Part shown: in pieces, positions 16,308-25,885 of the stretch
Layout: every line of letters begins with the position of its first letter
Numbering within the stretch: the stretch's first letter is position 1
Source: Priapulus caudatus
Lineage: Eukaryota; Priapulida; Priapulimorpha; Priapulimorphida; Priapulidae
NCBI RefSeq assembly: GCF_000485595.1
Contig: NW_014577192.1
Coordinates: 178,052-204,498, forward strand
DNA: 26,447 nt
Reading direction: 5' to 3'
The notes under the pieces: model-generated
Databases searched by the model: none
The model's input: only the letters and a program-made list of their open reading frames with translations
What the model was told of the DNA's origin: nothing
Position numbers and translations under genes: made by a program

Positions 16308-17074
16308 TAAACGTAGAGCCGTGCACGCGGTGCCATGCAGCAAAGAGTCGCAGGGATAATGACGCTACTATAATCCCAGCATTGGCGAGTAGCCGTCTAT
16401 ACTGCTATACTATCGCTTCGTTGCAATCTGCCACAAGCTCTCACACTGTGTGGCCCGAGACGAGAGGTTATAGTATTAGAGTGCCGCCTGCAAACAGGAC
16501 CACCGTAGCGACCTCGCACCTACTCTGTTGCAAACCCGCTGTGTGCATGGCGGTTGATTCGGATGTGCATTGTATAACAGGCTACGTATGGTGATCCGCG
16601 CACGATACGCATGTTAATGTGTAAGCATCTTGATAATGGAGGCCGTTCATTCTGTTGCTGACTGGGCGAACGGGTGTTATAATCTGGTGCGCCGATTGTT
16701 TGAGGTTGAACACGCAATTTGCATGAATGAAATAAATGAATTGTTTGCTGTTTGGCATCGATGTAGAAAACGATAACTGTGCAGGATGCTTCAAGTATCT
16801 AAGTAAAGGATGACGTGAGAATTGCCAAGGCTGTTTTACTCTTAATTCTCTTCTCCAACTACACCACGCTACAACTAAGTTCGTTACCGACTATAAAACA
16901 GAGCTTAAATAATCGCGGATAATTAATCATGAAACCAAGAGAGCTGAGATTCGGTGATAATGTGAGATTATATTGATGGTGATAATGATTTGGTTATATG
17001 TTGATTGGTTGATATATGACTTATTACGATGATAATGATTGTCGACGATGAGTGTAAATGACGTGGAAAAAAAT
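16308..17074. other. 3' flank of copy B
   Basis: No further exon is recognised. A candidate polyadenylation signal AATAAA lies at 16731. The stretch from 16960 to 17050 is rich in GATAATGATT-like words. Confidence 0.45.
16731..16736 (+). terminator. candidate polyadenylation signal AATAAA for copy B
   Basis: AATAAA about 425 bases after the apparent stop codon of copy B, the first such hexamer on the + strand in this flank that I noticed. Confidence 0.35.
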
Positions 17075-17620
17075 GTTTGCCAGAGAAGATAATTTTTCTA
17101 CAGCTTGCTTTTTCAAAATTGGTATGGGCATGCCGCGAGAGTATGCCGCCATGGTAGCAATCACATCTAAAAGTTTCCGTTTGCAGCGGCATCTGCGCCA
17201 CAATTATTCACTTATGCCCAATGTTCAGGGGAAAGGAGCTCTGACGTCCGCTGGTCGCTCGTTTGCCAGGCCAAGATTAATTTTCTTAGGATCCTATCTT
17301 ACGCGCTCAAAGAATAGCAGGATATGCGGATGAGAGATGCGCAATCTAAACATTTCACTTTGGGCAGCATCCCGCAATAGTCTCTCTCCCATGCTATGTG
17401 TATAATCGGGAAAAGGCGCCTCGGGTCGGATGGTTGTGTCGTTGCCAGGCAGGAGATAATTTTTCTTAGGCCGGATCTCACGCGGGCAAATGGGCATGCC
17501 CGAATGGGCGAGGCCCCGAGAGACGTCGCATGGTAAAATTGTTTCAAAAAAAAGTTCTTTGCCGCAGCATCCCGCCGACTTTTGTTCTCTATTGCTAAGT
17601 GTACATGAGAACGAGAAGAA
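17075..17620. repeat. three diverged tandem copies of a roughly 180-185 base unit
   Basis: Each unit begins with a (g)tttgccag-(ag)a-gataattttt-ct type segment, at 17075, 17261 and 17441. Units 2 and 3 share the continuation ...tttcttagg...atct..acgcg. Units 1 and 3 share gggcatgccgcgag / gggcatgcccgaat, a later gcatggta segment and an aagtt.c.ttgccgcagcat block. The spacings are 186 and 180 bases. The open frames here are short and unrelated to any family I know. Confidence 0.6.
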
Positions 17621-18006
17621 AATGCACGAAAACCATTATGGTGTGTTGCCTGATTGTTGAAACGTGTCGCTGCTGGTCGCGATAAGATGGCCAATTAATA
17701 AACAAGAACTAATAAAACAACAATAACAATATCAAGAAGCAACATTATACATCTATAACATTATAAGTTAGGAAGGCCAGATTTCCTGTTCGGAACAGCT
17801 TTTGTGTTGACGAATCTTATCAACAACGGATGTAATTCATTATCATGTGTGGAACCTTCCACATTACCCCACAGGCACACAACTTCCATTAACTGAGTCT
17901 CAGAATCATTTGCCTCGCCCCCCCCCACACACATATCCATCTTAATCTAGTCTGCAGGAATATTTCCCTCGTCAATCACGGCAGAGATTATTTTTAAATC
18001 TGCCGA
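17621..18006. other. intergenic, nothing recognised
   Basis: AT-rich (AATAACAA-type words at about 17705-17740), then mixed sequence with a C run at 17921-17929. No gene or RNA is recognised. Confidence 0.4.
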
Positions 18007-18078
18007 TCACGTGACTACGACAGAATGGTTTCAACGAGTGGGGATTTTCGGTCACGTGAATGCGCGTACCTATTTAAG
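18007..18078 (+). promoter_or_regulatory. promoter candidate: two TCACGTGA E-boxes and a TATA-like box
   Basis: TCACGTGA lies at 18007-18014 and again, as gTCACGTGA, at 18052-18059. TATTTAAG follows at 18071-18078, 11 bases past the second E-box. The octamers match the core of the MiT/TFEB-type lysosomal gene element (GTCACGTGAC), which flanks transcription starts of many lysosome genes in animals. A start near 18100 and an ATG at 18219 would fit. The arrangement is seen; its use as a promoter is inference. Confidence 0.5.
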
Positions 18079-18218
18079 AAGTGACGCAGCGTCGAGGTGC
18101 GCTCACGCACCTGCTTGTCGCACTCACGGTGGCGGCGCCTGCTCTGTGGGAATTTGTCTACCTCATATCCGCTCTTGCATCGACATGCCTAGGAGAGGAA
18201 TTCGCCGGGAGGAGAATA

Positions 18219-18265
18219 ATGGCTTTGTACGTGGTCGTGCTTGTTCTCTTCAGTCTCTTTTGTAG
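18219..18265 (+). CDS. candidate signal-peptide exon of gene C
   Basis: An ATG in a good context (A at -3, G at +4) encodes MALYVVVLVLFSLFC, a typical short signal-peptide core, then two bases of a split codon before gttata at 18266. The same frame is open upstream to 18081 with more hydrophobic residues but without an ATG. An earlier out-of-frame ATG at 18185 would open a short overlapping frame. The donor is weak. The call rests on its position 140 bases past the TATA-like box and on the phase match to the next mini-exon. Confidence 0.35.
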
Positions 18266-18769
18266 GTTATAGATATATTAGTTAATGTTTTGTTTTACAG
18301 TCATTACGTACATTTAGCTACATTCAGTACCGGAAGTTCACCGTCGGTGCGTTGTGCTGAATATACGTGTATAAACGCTATCAGTATAATTTCTGCGTGC
18401 ACCTCCGTTCATAACATTCCAATTGCGGTCTCTACTCGCCAGTTCTTATATAAGCTCTGTATTTATACACAACCTGGTTAACTTTCGCCACTGAGTATTT
18501 ACTACCCGTGCATGTTTACTCGTACAATTTTGCCCGCGATACAATGCGTGGTTTATGCTGACTATACAAATTGTCTGTATGCTTATACGCCGCAAGTACT
18601 GTAACGAGTGCGTTCTGCCTTCCGAGCAAGATTATCAGCGAGCGGGTGGGTTTTGTGTGAGCGTTGCATCGGCACTACGCGTTTTCTAGCATGATGCCCC
18701 ACGATGTCGTCACCGGCGGTTGCCAACAGGTGCAGTATGCATGATAATTTAATCTATTCTCTTTTTCAG

Positions 18770-18806
18770 TCGTATCCAGGCGACGTACGGCACTAGGACA
18801 TCGACG
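18770..18806 (+). CDS. candidate 37-base mini-exon of gene C
   Basis: It is framed by an excellent acceptor (ctttttcag ending 18769) and a consensus donor (gtaagt at 18807). Joined to the exon at 18219-18265, it completes the split codon and reads SRIQATYGTRTST without a stop, ending on a codon boundary. That segment could be the signal cleavage region. No family can be assigned from so few residues. Confidence 0.35.
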
Positions 18807-19602
18807 GTAAGTCCGTACGGCTATCCTTCTGTCGGCTAGTTAGTACGTCGTGCCATAATGTGTACACTTTGGCGAATTTGCGATGGCAAAGGCCGCTGTG
18901 ATTGTCCGAACATTGACTACCTTGATACTGCGACACTAATGATGCGTACTGGCGCAGTGTTTATCGTGTGATATTACGTGTGGGACTCTTCACCCAGTGC
19001 ATACTTCGTGCTGAAATTCGGTGAAGTAGTCATAAATTAACAATCGCAGTACATTAAAAAACTGCCTTGCCTTGTGCCTCTGTAAGCGTCATAAGTCGTA
19101 TCGTTGGTACGTGAGCGGTTACTTGACATTTTCATCTAAGGCGGTGTAATGAGAAATATTAATTCACACCGCTCTGTCGTAGAATTGCCTCATATGCATG
19201 CACGCCGGTGTTATCTGCTGCCTTCGTGTTTCGTCAGTGCGTGAACTCTGAGCGGTAATGGCGGAAAGACGGGGTTTTCCATTCGGTCATATTTCCTCGT
19301 ATTTGCAAAATGTTTGAACAATGTTCAGCGGGATTCGACAAGCCTAAGGGCGCCGCGGGCCTGGGCTAACCGCCGGTGTTAGGTTTTAGTCTATGCTTAT
19401 GACTAGGGGGTGGTTCTTACATAGTAGAAGTGGCATGTTAAAGTAAGCCGGGAAATACACATCGCGGCAATTGAACAGAGCGGAATAAAATGAGCAGTTT
19501 TCCCGCACTGGACTTTCCTGATCGGAACTTGGACATGTAAGCGTTAACCTGCGTTATGCTGCGCGCCATGTGTGTCATCCCCTAATATCGTTACGTTGTT
19601 GA
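18807..19602. other. non-coding, presumably intron of gene C
   Basis: Mixed-composition DNA without repeats or recognised exons. It begins with a consensus donor. Confidence 0.35.
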
Positions 19603-20155
19603 TTGCGGCGACGTGAGCGCCGTTCGGACACCGCGACTACGCGCACATGTGCATCGTACGCACACAGACATCTATGCCGCGCCGCAGGCTATCGTACAGA
19701 CCACGCGCACACTCGACCAGACGCCGCGCGCGCACTCGCGAGCCGACACCCTCGCGAGACGAACGCAACGCACACTTCGCGACGAAACGCACGCGACGCA
19801 GCATTCACAGACGATACGTCACGCGCTGCACAACTTACAGGCGGCCAAGCGCATGCACGCACGGCCACGGGTCGCCACGACAATCATACACACCATACAC
19901 ACACATTACCATACATACAGACCGACACAGTACCACAACAGCCTACACAGCACAACACATACACATCCCCGACTATTCCGAACACACTACACACAGCAAC
20001 CCACCCCACGACACCCAGCACATACATCACACACAGCCACACAGTCCGACATATCATTACACAATACACACACACACATACGATCACCACACACCAGTAC
20101 ACACACCCACGATCACACACACAACACGACACACCAACATGCTCACAGAGATGTG
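19603..20155. repeat. CGCA-rich segment grading into degenerate CA repeat
   Basis: 19603-19865 is rich in CGCACACG, GACG and ACGCG words. 19880-20155 is CA/CAC/TACA microsatellite. Three overlapping open frames (up to 310 codons) run through it but are Thr/His/Arg-rich repeat products, so I do not call a gene. Confidence 0.7.
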
Positions 20156-20472
20156 ATTGACGACATTTGTTTATATGAGGACGCGTTGGCGTCGAGGAAC
20201 CGGCGACGTGCACGGTCGAGGGCACCTTCGTCGACCCTCGGCAACTGCTCCCGTTCAGTTCACGTGCGTGATGAGCGTCGCCGATGCACATGTGGGTGCG
20301 GGACTGTCCGGAGCCAGACCGGCTCGTCTTACGACCGAGACGCCGGACACGTTGCTCTGTGGTGGCGCACCTGTACGACGCGACGCTGCCGCTGTCGGCG
20401 AGACGCCGCTACAGACGGCACCGACGAAGACGCCCCGCGTCGGACACCAGCGCAAGCCGTGGACGCAGGTGT
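20156..20472 (+). other. GC-rich stretch, possibly coding but unassigned
   Basis: It is open in all three + strand frames for 67-105 codons or more, with balanced but Arg/Ala-rich composition. No motif is recognisable. A frame near 20207 reads CTVEGTFVDPRQLLPFS, which looks protein-like but is short. This could hold an exon of gene C; I cannot show it. Confidence 0.2.
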
Positions 20473-20665
20473 GACGCCGGATCGTGACGCAAGCCGCGAC
20501 GCAGGTGTGAGCAGGAATGTGACCGCAGGATGTGACGAGATGTGACCGCAGGATGTGACGCAGGATGTTGACGCAGCGATGTGCGTCAGATGGTGACGCG
20601 AGGATGAGTGACGCAGGATGTGACGCGGATGTGACGCATGGATGTGACTGAGGATGGGACGAGGA
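20473..20665. repeat. GATGTGACGCAG-type minisatellite
   Basis: About twelve degenerate copies of a 10-16 base unit centred on TGACGCAG (variants GTGACCGCAG, TTGACGCAG, GTGACGCGG). The unit is about 12 bases, and the spacing slips because of small insertions. Confidence 0.85.
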
Positions 20666-20824
20666 CGGGATCTAGCCGACGAGACCCGCGTGGTGGTTAG
20701 AATTACTGGCGGAGGCGCCCTTTGGTCGATCTGCTGTCATATTGCTAGTGCTCTTCCGTCAAAGATTTGAACGCATCAGATAACTCGCTTCTTTCTTTTT
20801 CTCGCCGTCTTCTCCTCTCTCTCA

Positions 20825-21030
20825 CCGTGTGGTGTGGTGTGTGTGCGCGTGCTGTGTGTGTGTGTGTGGTGTGTGTGTGTGTGTTGTGTGTGTGTGTGTG
20901 TGTGTGTGCGTGTGGTGTAGTGCGGTGTGTGTGGCGTGTCCTGCGTGTCTGTGTGCTCCGTGTTTGCGTGTCTCGCGTGTCTCGGTGTGCGCGGTGTGTT
21001 GGGCATGGTGTGCGTGTGCCGTGTGAATAT
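20825..21030. repeat. TG/TGTGGTG microsatellite
   Basis: (GT)n with GTGCG, GGTGT and CTGTG interruptions. Its complement matches the CA repeat at 19880-20155, so the two arrays form a long imperfect inverted pair. Cys/Val-rich frames here are artefacts. Confidence 0.85.
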
Positions 21031-21051
21031 TTCTCTTCTCCGCGCTCTCCT

Positions 21052-21130
21052 GTTCCCTCTCTCTCTCTCTCTGCTCTCGTCTCTGTTCTGTCTCGTCTTT
21101 CTCTCTCTCTCTCGATTTACTTTCTTTCTT
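21052..21130. repeat. CT (TCTCTC) microsatellite
   Basis: Pyrimidine-rich CT runs with CTCG and CTTT interruptions. Confidence 0.8.
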
Positions 21131-21294
21131 GCTCTTTCGCTTAATAACGCCTTTGCTCCCTGTGTTCTTCTCGTGTATTTCTCTGTGTGTATGTGCGTTG
21201 TACTCTGTGGCATGTACAGCGTTTTATTGTTTTTATTCTCTAATTCAGTCTAGCTACGCGCTTTGATGAACGTGTAGTTGTTCGTAGAGGCATA

Positions 21295-21390
21295 CTGAAC
21301 ACTTAGCTACTGACTACTACGACTATCTACTACTACACTTACTACTGACTATACAGGTATTACTGAACTACTATCTATTACTACTAACCT
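21295..21390. repeat. ACTACT/CTACTGACTA degenerate triplet repeat
   Basis: TACTAC and ACTGACTA words recur across about 95 bases. Confidence 0.7.
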
Positions 21391-21629
21391 GGTAATGTGA
21401 TTCTGTTGGCGCGTATTTCTCATTCCGTGGGCTTCTCTCTGAAGCAGCCGTGCCAGTATCTGTGTCGTTTGCTATCTGAGCTTTGTGCTGCCCACTCGCT
21501 GTGATCTAAAACCCACCATCTCTACGCCGTGAAACGCTGTCCCATAGCGTTCTCAAATTGCTAACGAACATCAGAGACGATTGTTTCTCTCTTACCTCTT
21601 TTATGTTTTTTGCGATCCCTGCAACAGCG

Positions 21630-21846
21630 AGTCCGGATGTTGAAGCAGATGGCAGCAGTGAGCGGACCTGCCTAGTGACTGTCGCACTTTTCATCATCTG
21701 CGAAAAATACGGAGACGATGCACGCTTAAGCGGCTATCGAAGATGGCTCTGTCCCGAAAGGATCGTCCTACCGCCAGGAGAACAAACTTGTTGCGACTGG
21801 CCGCGAACAGTTTCTCCCGACATTTCTGCCATCCTGCAATTTGCGG
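21630..21846 (+). CDS. candidate exon of gene C (unassigned, possibly M6P-receptor-like)
   Basis: It is framed by a plausible acceptor (cctgcaacag ending 21629) and a donor (gtgaga at 21847). One frame is open through the exon and includes SSERTCLVTVALFIICEKYG, then LCPERIVLPPGEQTCCDWPRT. The S-R-x-(V/I)-x-F-x-C-(E/D) pattern resembles a strand of the repeats of the cation-independent mannose-6-phosphate receptor, but the resemblance is weak. Other frames here are also partly open, so even the reading frame is uncertain. Confidence 0.2.
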
Positions 21847-21879
21847 TGAGATGACCACTGACGACACCAGACGACTGCA

Positions 21880-22360
21880 GCCGCGACGAACGACGATGAT
21901 AATGAAGAGACGACGACGATGATGATGGAAGGAGATGACGACATGATGGTCGAGATTCTATGCAGCGGACTGTTGCAGAATACAAGTATGCATGATCAGC
22001 AATTTTTTACTTCTTATTTAACTTTTTTTACACATTCTTGGAAGTGGTTGAAATGCGTCTCTTGTTTATATATGCTCTGTCTTGTATTATGCCTTGTATG
22101 CCTCGCACTCTTTATATTCTAAAAATTCTCTGTGAATTCTCTGACAGATCCTATCCTAGTTGCTTTGTATTTTCCTTTTCTTTGTTGCATTGCTTTTTCT
22201 CCTAGGTCTCATTCTGTCCCTATATTCTAGTATGCGCTCTCCCTTGGCATTGCATCAATGCTATTGCATAACACCTCGATCCGGTTGTATAGTTTTACCT
22301 TGTTATCGCATGTTTAAGCTGGATCCGTATACCGCCATTCTAAACTTTCTCGGCTTCACT
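21880..22360. other. GAC/GAT-repeat then pyrimidine-rich stretch
   Basis: GACGACGATGAT words run at about 21885-21940. From about 22000 to 22360 the DNA is T- and C-rich, with Leu/Phe-rich open frames that look compositional. No gene is called. Confidence 0.4.
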
Positions 22361-22410
22361 ATTTAGGCTCCCTCGTGGCGAGCACGGCAGGCAGTTGCAG
22401 CCGAGGACGG

Positions 22411-22527
22411 TAACATTGCCGACCGGCCGACGGCCGTTACTTCATCAATGTGGCGCGCACGTCGGGCACGTCGTTCGAGAAGCATTACCATACTTCTGGC
22501 GGCGCCAATCTTGTCTACGATCCATGA
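22411..22527 (+). pseudogene. protein-like fragment DGRYFINVAR... (unassigned)
   Basis: From 22429 one frame reads DGRYFINVARTSGTSFEKHY and on to GGANLVYDP before TGA at 22525, with a stop upstream at 22411. Residue content is more natural than in surrounding frames. The Y-F-I-N-V-x-R core resembles the YxINVCR strand of mannose-6-phosphate-receptor-type repeats. Without the Cys, and with another longer open frame overlapping on the minus strand, this is only a suggestion. Confidence 0.2.
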
Positions 22528-22639
22528 AGTCGACGCATGCGCGTACGCGAGCGCATTTGAGTTGACAGATACACCAAGTTGCAAGGTGCGGCGAGTATGA
22601 CACTCTCATGACGACGGCTATGCCTGGACGCTACCGAAC

Positions 22640-22785
22640 TGACGCAGCCCACGCGCATGCCACGACGCAGCCAGCTGACGGTCATGGCCACTGACGCAGC
22701 TACCGATGGCGGACCACCGACTGCGGCTAGCGTACGCTGCCACCGACGCTGCCACCGCCGCCAGCCACTGACGCAGCCACGACGC
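22640..22785. repeat. CTGACGCAGCCA-type degenerate minisatellite
   Basis: Copies of (C/A)TGACGCAGC(C/T)A recur with GCTGCCACCGACG variants. The TGACGCAG core is shared with the minisatellite at 20473-20665. Confidence 0.6.
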
Positions 22786-23167
22786 GCACAATTGTCACGA
22801 TTCGACAGCAAGGCGCACGGCATGTCGCCGCCCGATCCACGCAGGCCTCTAATTCCAGGTGGGATGTTCCTTACCCGCGACTCGCCGCGAAAACGCGATA
22901 TCCTTGTGTTAGAAAGTTTTATAGTGTGTCAACTATCGCGCCTGGTTGTTCGGATTCCGAGTCCCCCGATTTCTTGCTTTTATTGTATGTTAACATATGG
23001 CGAAAGTTGCAACGCATGCCGCTTGTGGAACAGTCCACATATGAAATTATATTGATAAAGATTGATTATATTTTCTGCGCTACGCTGCCGCTAATGTAAT
23101 GAATTGACGAGAGGCGAGAGAGGGCAGGTATTATAATTACATGTGCTGTCGGTCCCGCATCGCGCAG

Positions 23168-23300
23168 GTCTGCCTGGCGCTGTCTTCTGAGGACCTTCCA
23201 GTTCACTGGCAGCGGCACAGAGGACTAACGTGGCATTGTCCTCTATCGTCTGGCCATCGCCCGGAATTCACCATCAGCTTCTGGTTGTCGACTCGGACGG
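23168..23300 (+). other. possible exon (unassigned)
   Basis: It lies between an acceptor-like cgcgcag (ending 23167) and GT at 23301. In the first frame it starts VCLALSSEDL. In another frame it ends VALSSIVWPSPGIHHQLLVV DSDG. The reading needs a frame change to use both, so this is speculative. It sits between other weak gene C candidates. Confidence 0.15.
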
Positions 23301-23307
23301 GTGAAGG

Positions 23308-23448
23308 CGCACACGCACGCACGACACACACACTTACACATACCAACGCACGCGCACTGGGCGCAGCGGCGCAACGGCGCCCGACACGTGGCTCTACAGC
23401 GCACCACGCACACGCACAACACACACACACACACACACACCACACAGC
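23308..23448. repeat. CA/CGCA microsatellite
   Basis: CACACG and GCGCA words passing into a purer (CA)n run at about 23409-23440. Confidence 0.85.
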
Positions 23449-23525
23449 GGTCGTTCACGGAATTTGTACGAACGATGCTATGCTGTTTTGTCAACTAGAG
23501 CGGCGCATGCGCGTTTTATTACCGC

Positions 23526-24361
23526 AATAAATACAAGCAATTACAGGGATATCGTCTCGTGATCCACCAATCCGCTACATGAAAAACGAGTTCATTAAGC
23601 AGCGGCTAGGTTCATTCACAGTGGTCGCAACGCAGACCCCGGTGTGCTATATTACGAGCGATGATAGGAATTTAAGGGGCATTAAATATACTTATAATTG
23701 GCTACAGGCAATCAGCTATCTGCAGAGTAATTATCTTGGTCATATTATCTTGGCAACGCTCTGTGCTTGGGTTGGCATGACTCACCAGCGTTTAAATTAT
23801 TGACAAGATACGACTCCGTCGCTCGTCGGCATTTGACTGTGATATCGTTAACGGATATGGGAAAGAATGTTATCGCTTTGGCTTGGTGGGACTGATACTC
23901 TAGGCAGCTGCTTTGCGCACCTCCGGCACACAGTGAGTGCCAGCTGGCGATACTTATATCGATAGCGAATGTCTCCTTGCCAGCAGCATACTCCACATCT
24001 TCCGCGCGTTCACAGCCGCCGCATCCTTCAACCCGGCAATTAGCACGCGCATCCTCCACACGCTGCCCGTTTCTCAACACCTGTACTAATTATCGCCGAG
24101 GTAATGTTACCTGAAGATGCTTAAAAGCTGCGATACCTAGAGAAAAGGTTTAAGCAAATGTCCTTAGCTATGGATTCGGACGTGAAGGTTACTCCATACT
24201 CCACGATGTAGCCTACGTTATAATGAGCCTTCGCGATTTTACATTACCGTTGTCGATATCATTCATATTCACTGCACGTTAGAAGTGGAAAGGATTTGCA
24301 AGCAAAAGAATTTTCCGAAAGTAGGGCCCTTAATCACACGCCTCTTTTGATTTTTCCTCAG
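23526..24361. other. non-coding stretch
   Basis: It starts with an AATAAA at 23526. No exon, repeat or RNA is recognised. It ends with a good acceptor (ttttcctcag, ending 24361) for the next candidate exon. Confidence 0.35.
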
Positions 24362-24483
24362 GCGCGATTCCAGCACCAATGCTACGTGACGGACACTGGC
24401 ATTTCGTTGCTTTCACTGGGAATGTGTAATACGGCGGAGATTTTTGGACCTCTAACATCGATGGCAGCATGCGTTTATGATTG
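24362..24483 (+). CDS. candidate exon of gene C
   Basis: A strong acceptor (gatttttcctcag) and a consensus donor (gtaagt at 24484) frame 122 bases that are open as ARFQHQCYVTDTGISLLSLG, then MCNTAEIFGPLTSMAACVYD and two bases of a split codon. Joined to the exon at 24913, the split codon becomes TGG and the frame stays open. The CYVTDTGISLLSLG string resembles the Cys...SLG segment of mannose-6-phosphate-receptor-type repeats, a weak match. A CT microsatellite begins about 30 bases into the intron. Confidence 0.4.
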
Positions 24484-24507
24484 GTAAGTAGAAAGCCACT
24501 AGCAGTC

Positions 24508-24660
24508 TCTCCTCTCTCTCTCTCTCTCTTGTCTCCTCTCTCTCTCCTCTCTCTGCTCTCTCTCTCTCTCTCTCTCTCCTCTCACTCCCTCCCTCTCTCT
24601 CTTCCTCTCGCTCTCCTCCTCTCTCTCTCTCTCTCTCGCCTCTCTCTCTCTCTTCTGCTC
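24508..24660. repeat. CT (TCTCTC) microsatellite
   Basis: About 150 bases of CT dinucleotides with CTCC, CTGC and CTTCC breaks. A second, shorter CT-rich patch lies at about 24770-24840. The minus-strand Arg/Glu-rich and plus-strand Ser/Leu-rich frames are artefacts. Confidence 0.92.
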
Positions 24661-24912
24661 TATAGCTATTTCTTTTTCGCACCCCTATAGAGCACCCCGT
24701 TATGATATTCCCCGGGCTTGCCCGGCGCCTGTCACCGTTCTCGTACTCTGAATCCAATCTTTCATTCCCAGTTCTCTCTCTCGGCTCTCTCTCTCGTTCC
24801 GTCTATGCTCTCGCGCACGCTCTTTTCTCTCTCTCGGCTCGCTTATTTTTCTCATTTGTTTAGCATTTTCTGCTCGTACTTTTACGAGCCGATACTTTTC
24901 ACCTTCTTACAG

Positions 24913-24958
24913 GTCCATATTGAATCGGCGATCCTCTTCCCCCCGTCCGACAGCGACG
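24913..24958 (+). CDS. candidate 46-base mini-exon of gene C
   Basis: The acceptor accttcttacag ends at 24912 and the donor gtatgt begins at 24959. Continuing the exon at 24362-24483 it reads (W)SILNRRSSSPRPTAT and ends on a codon boundary. The alternative frame VHIESAILFPPSDSD is also open, so the frame depends on that join. Confidence 0.35.
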
Positions 24959-25167
24959 GTATGTAGTCGTCGCCAGCATCCATCACGGTAGCACGAATTC
25001 GATCAGCAAAACGCTTTCGTCGGCGAGCTGAGCGACCTAAACGTCTTCAAACTCGCTGCTGGACGCGCTTGACGTGCGACGTTTTTGCGCTTCGCACATC
25101 GCAAGTCGCGGCGCCGGCGATCTGGCCAGTTGGTTCGACTTTAGAGGGCGGGCGTGCGTGTTCCGTC

Positions 25168-25360
25168 GTGTGCACCAACCGTGGCTCTGTGCCCGGTGAG
25201 TGCGGCGTGCAACAACCGTGGTCAGATTTAACGTGACTGCGGCGTGCAGGGCAACCGTTGGATTTTAACATGACTTGCCACATGCAACAGCTCGCTGCAA
25301 TTTAACGTGACCTGCATGGGCATGCAGCAACCGTGTGCCAGTGAGTGCGGCATCGCGACC
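25168..25360. repeat. about 38-bp tandem repeat, five diverged copies
   Basis: Units begin with a (c)gtgca / catgca word at 25168, 25206, 25243, 25281 and 25321 (spacings 38, 37, 38, 40). They share caaccgtg, ttaacgtgac and gtgagtgcgg blocks in differing subsets. Confidence 0.7.
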
Positions 25361-25473
25361 ACCGTCGGCATTGTGGCGCGGTATTGCGTATGTTCCGACG
25401 GTCGGTGTCATGCTCTCCGGCGGTAAATAAGTAATTTTTGTCGTTGACGCCTTGTGTGCGAAAGCCTCCTTTA

Positions 25474-25505
25474 TAATATATATATTATATAATATATATA
25501 TATGA
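25474..25505. repeat. TA microsatellite
   Basis: (TATA)n interrupted by single A or T doublets. A second one lies at 25706-25740. Confidence 0.8.
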
Positions 25506-25784
25506 TAATATGGCCAATATTTCTCGCTCTATGACTATAGAAATGCGCAGTATGCCGATGCACATAACTGCGAGCCTGTGGTTTGCGTGCAATTGACAAG
25601 ACGCTGCAAAGATGAGCATGCAGATATTAATTTGCTTTTCCGTTGCGAGACGTTGACGGTGAAATTAGATTTCCTGTTTAAAAATTTTTTTTTGCCAAGC
25701 TAAATTAATATATATTATATATATATATATATAATATATTGTTTTTGTTGTTGTTAATCGATTTAAACAGTTTTTTTTTTTCAG

Positions 25785-25885
25785 ACGGCCACAATGGCAG
25801 AACCCGAATTTTCGAACCAAGCCGGCCCCCCACCATGTCCCCGCCCGCCCCGATCCCCCACAGCCCTCTAAATTTCCTCCCCCAG
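25785..25885 (+). CDS. candidate coding exon, Pro-rich, unassigned
   Basis: An 11-T tract and cag (ending 25784) form a strong acceptor, and gtatgt at 25886 is a consensus donor. An ATG at 25794 in a fair context opens MAEPEFSNQAGPPPCPRPPR and stops at TAA 25869-25871. Because C runs in this part look inflated, the frame cannot be trusted. It may be the first coding exon of another gene or a further exon of gene C. Confidence 0.25.

Noticed and set aside
19603-20545. 310-, 185- and 169-codon overlapping frames
   Set aside because: Three frames are open together, with Thr/His/Arg-rich content set by the CA/CGCA repeat.
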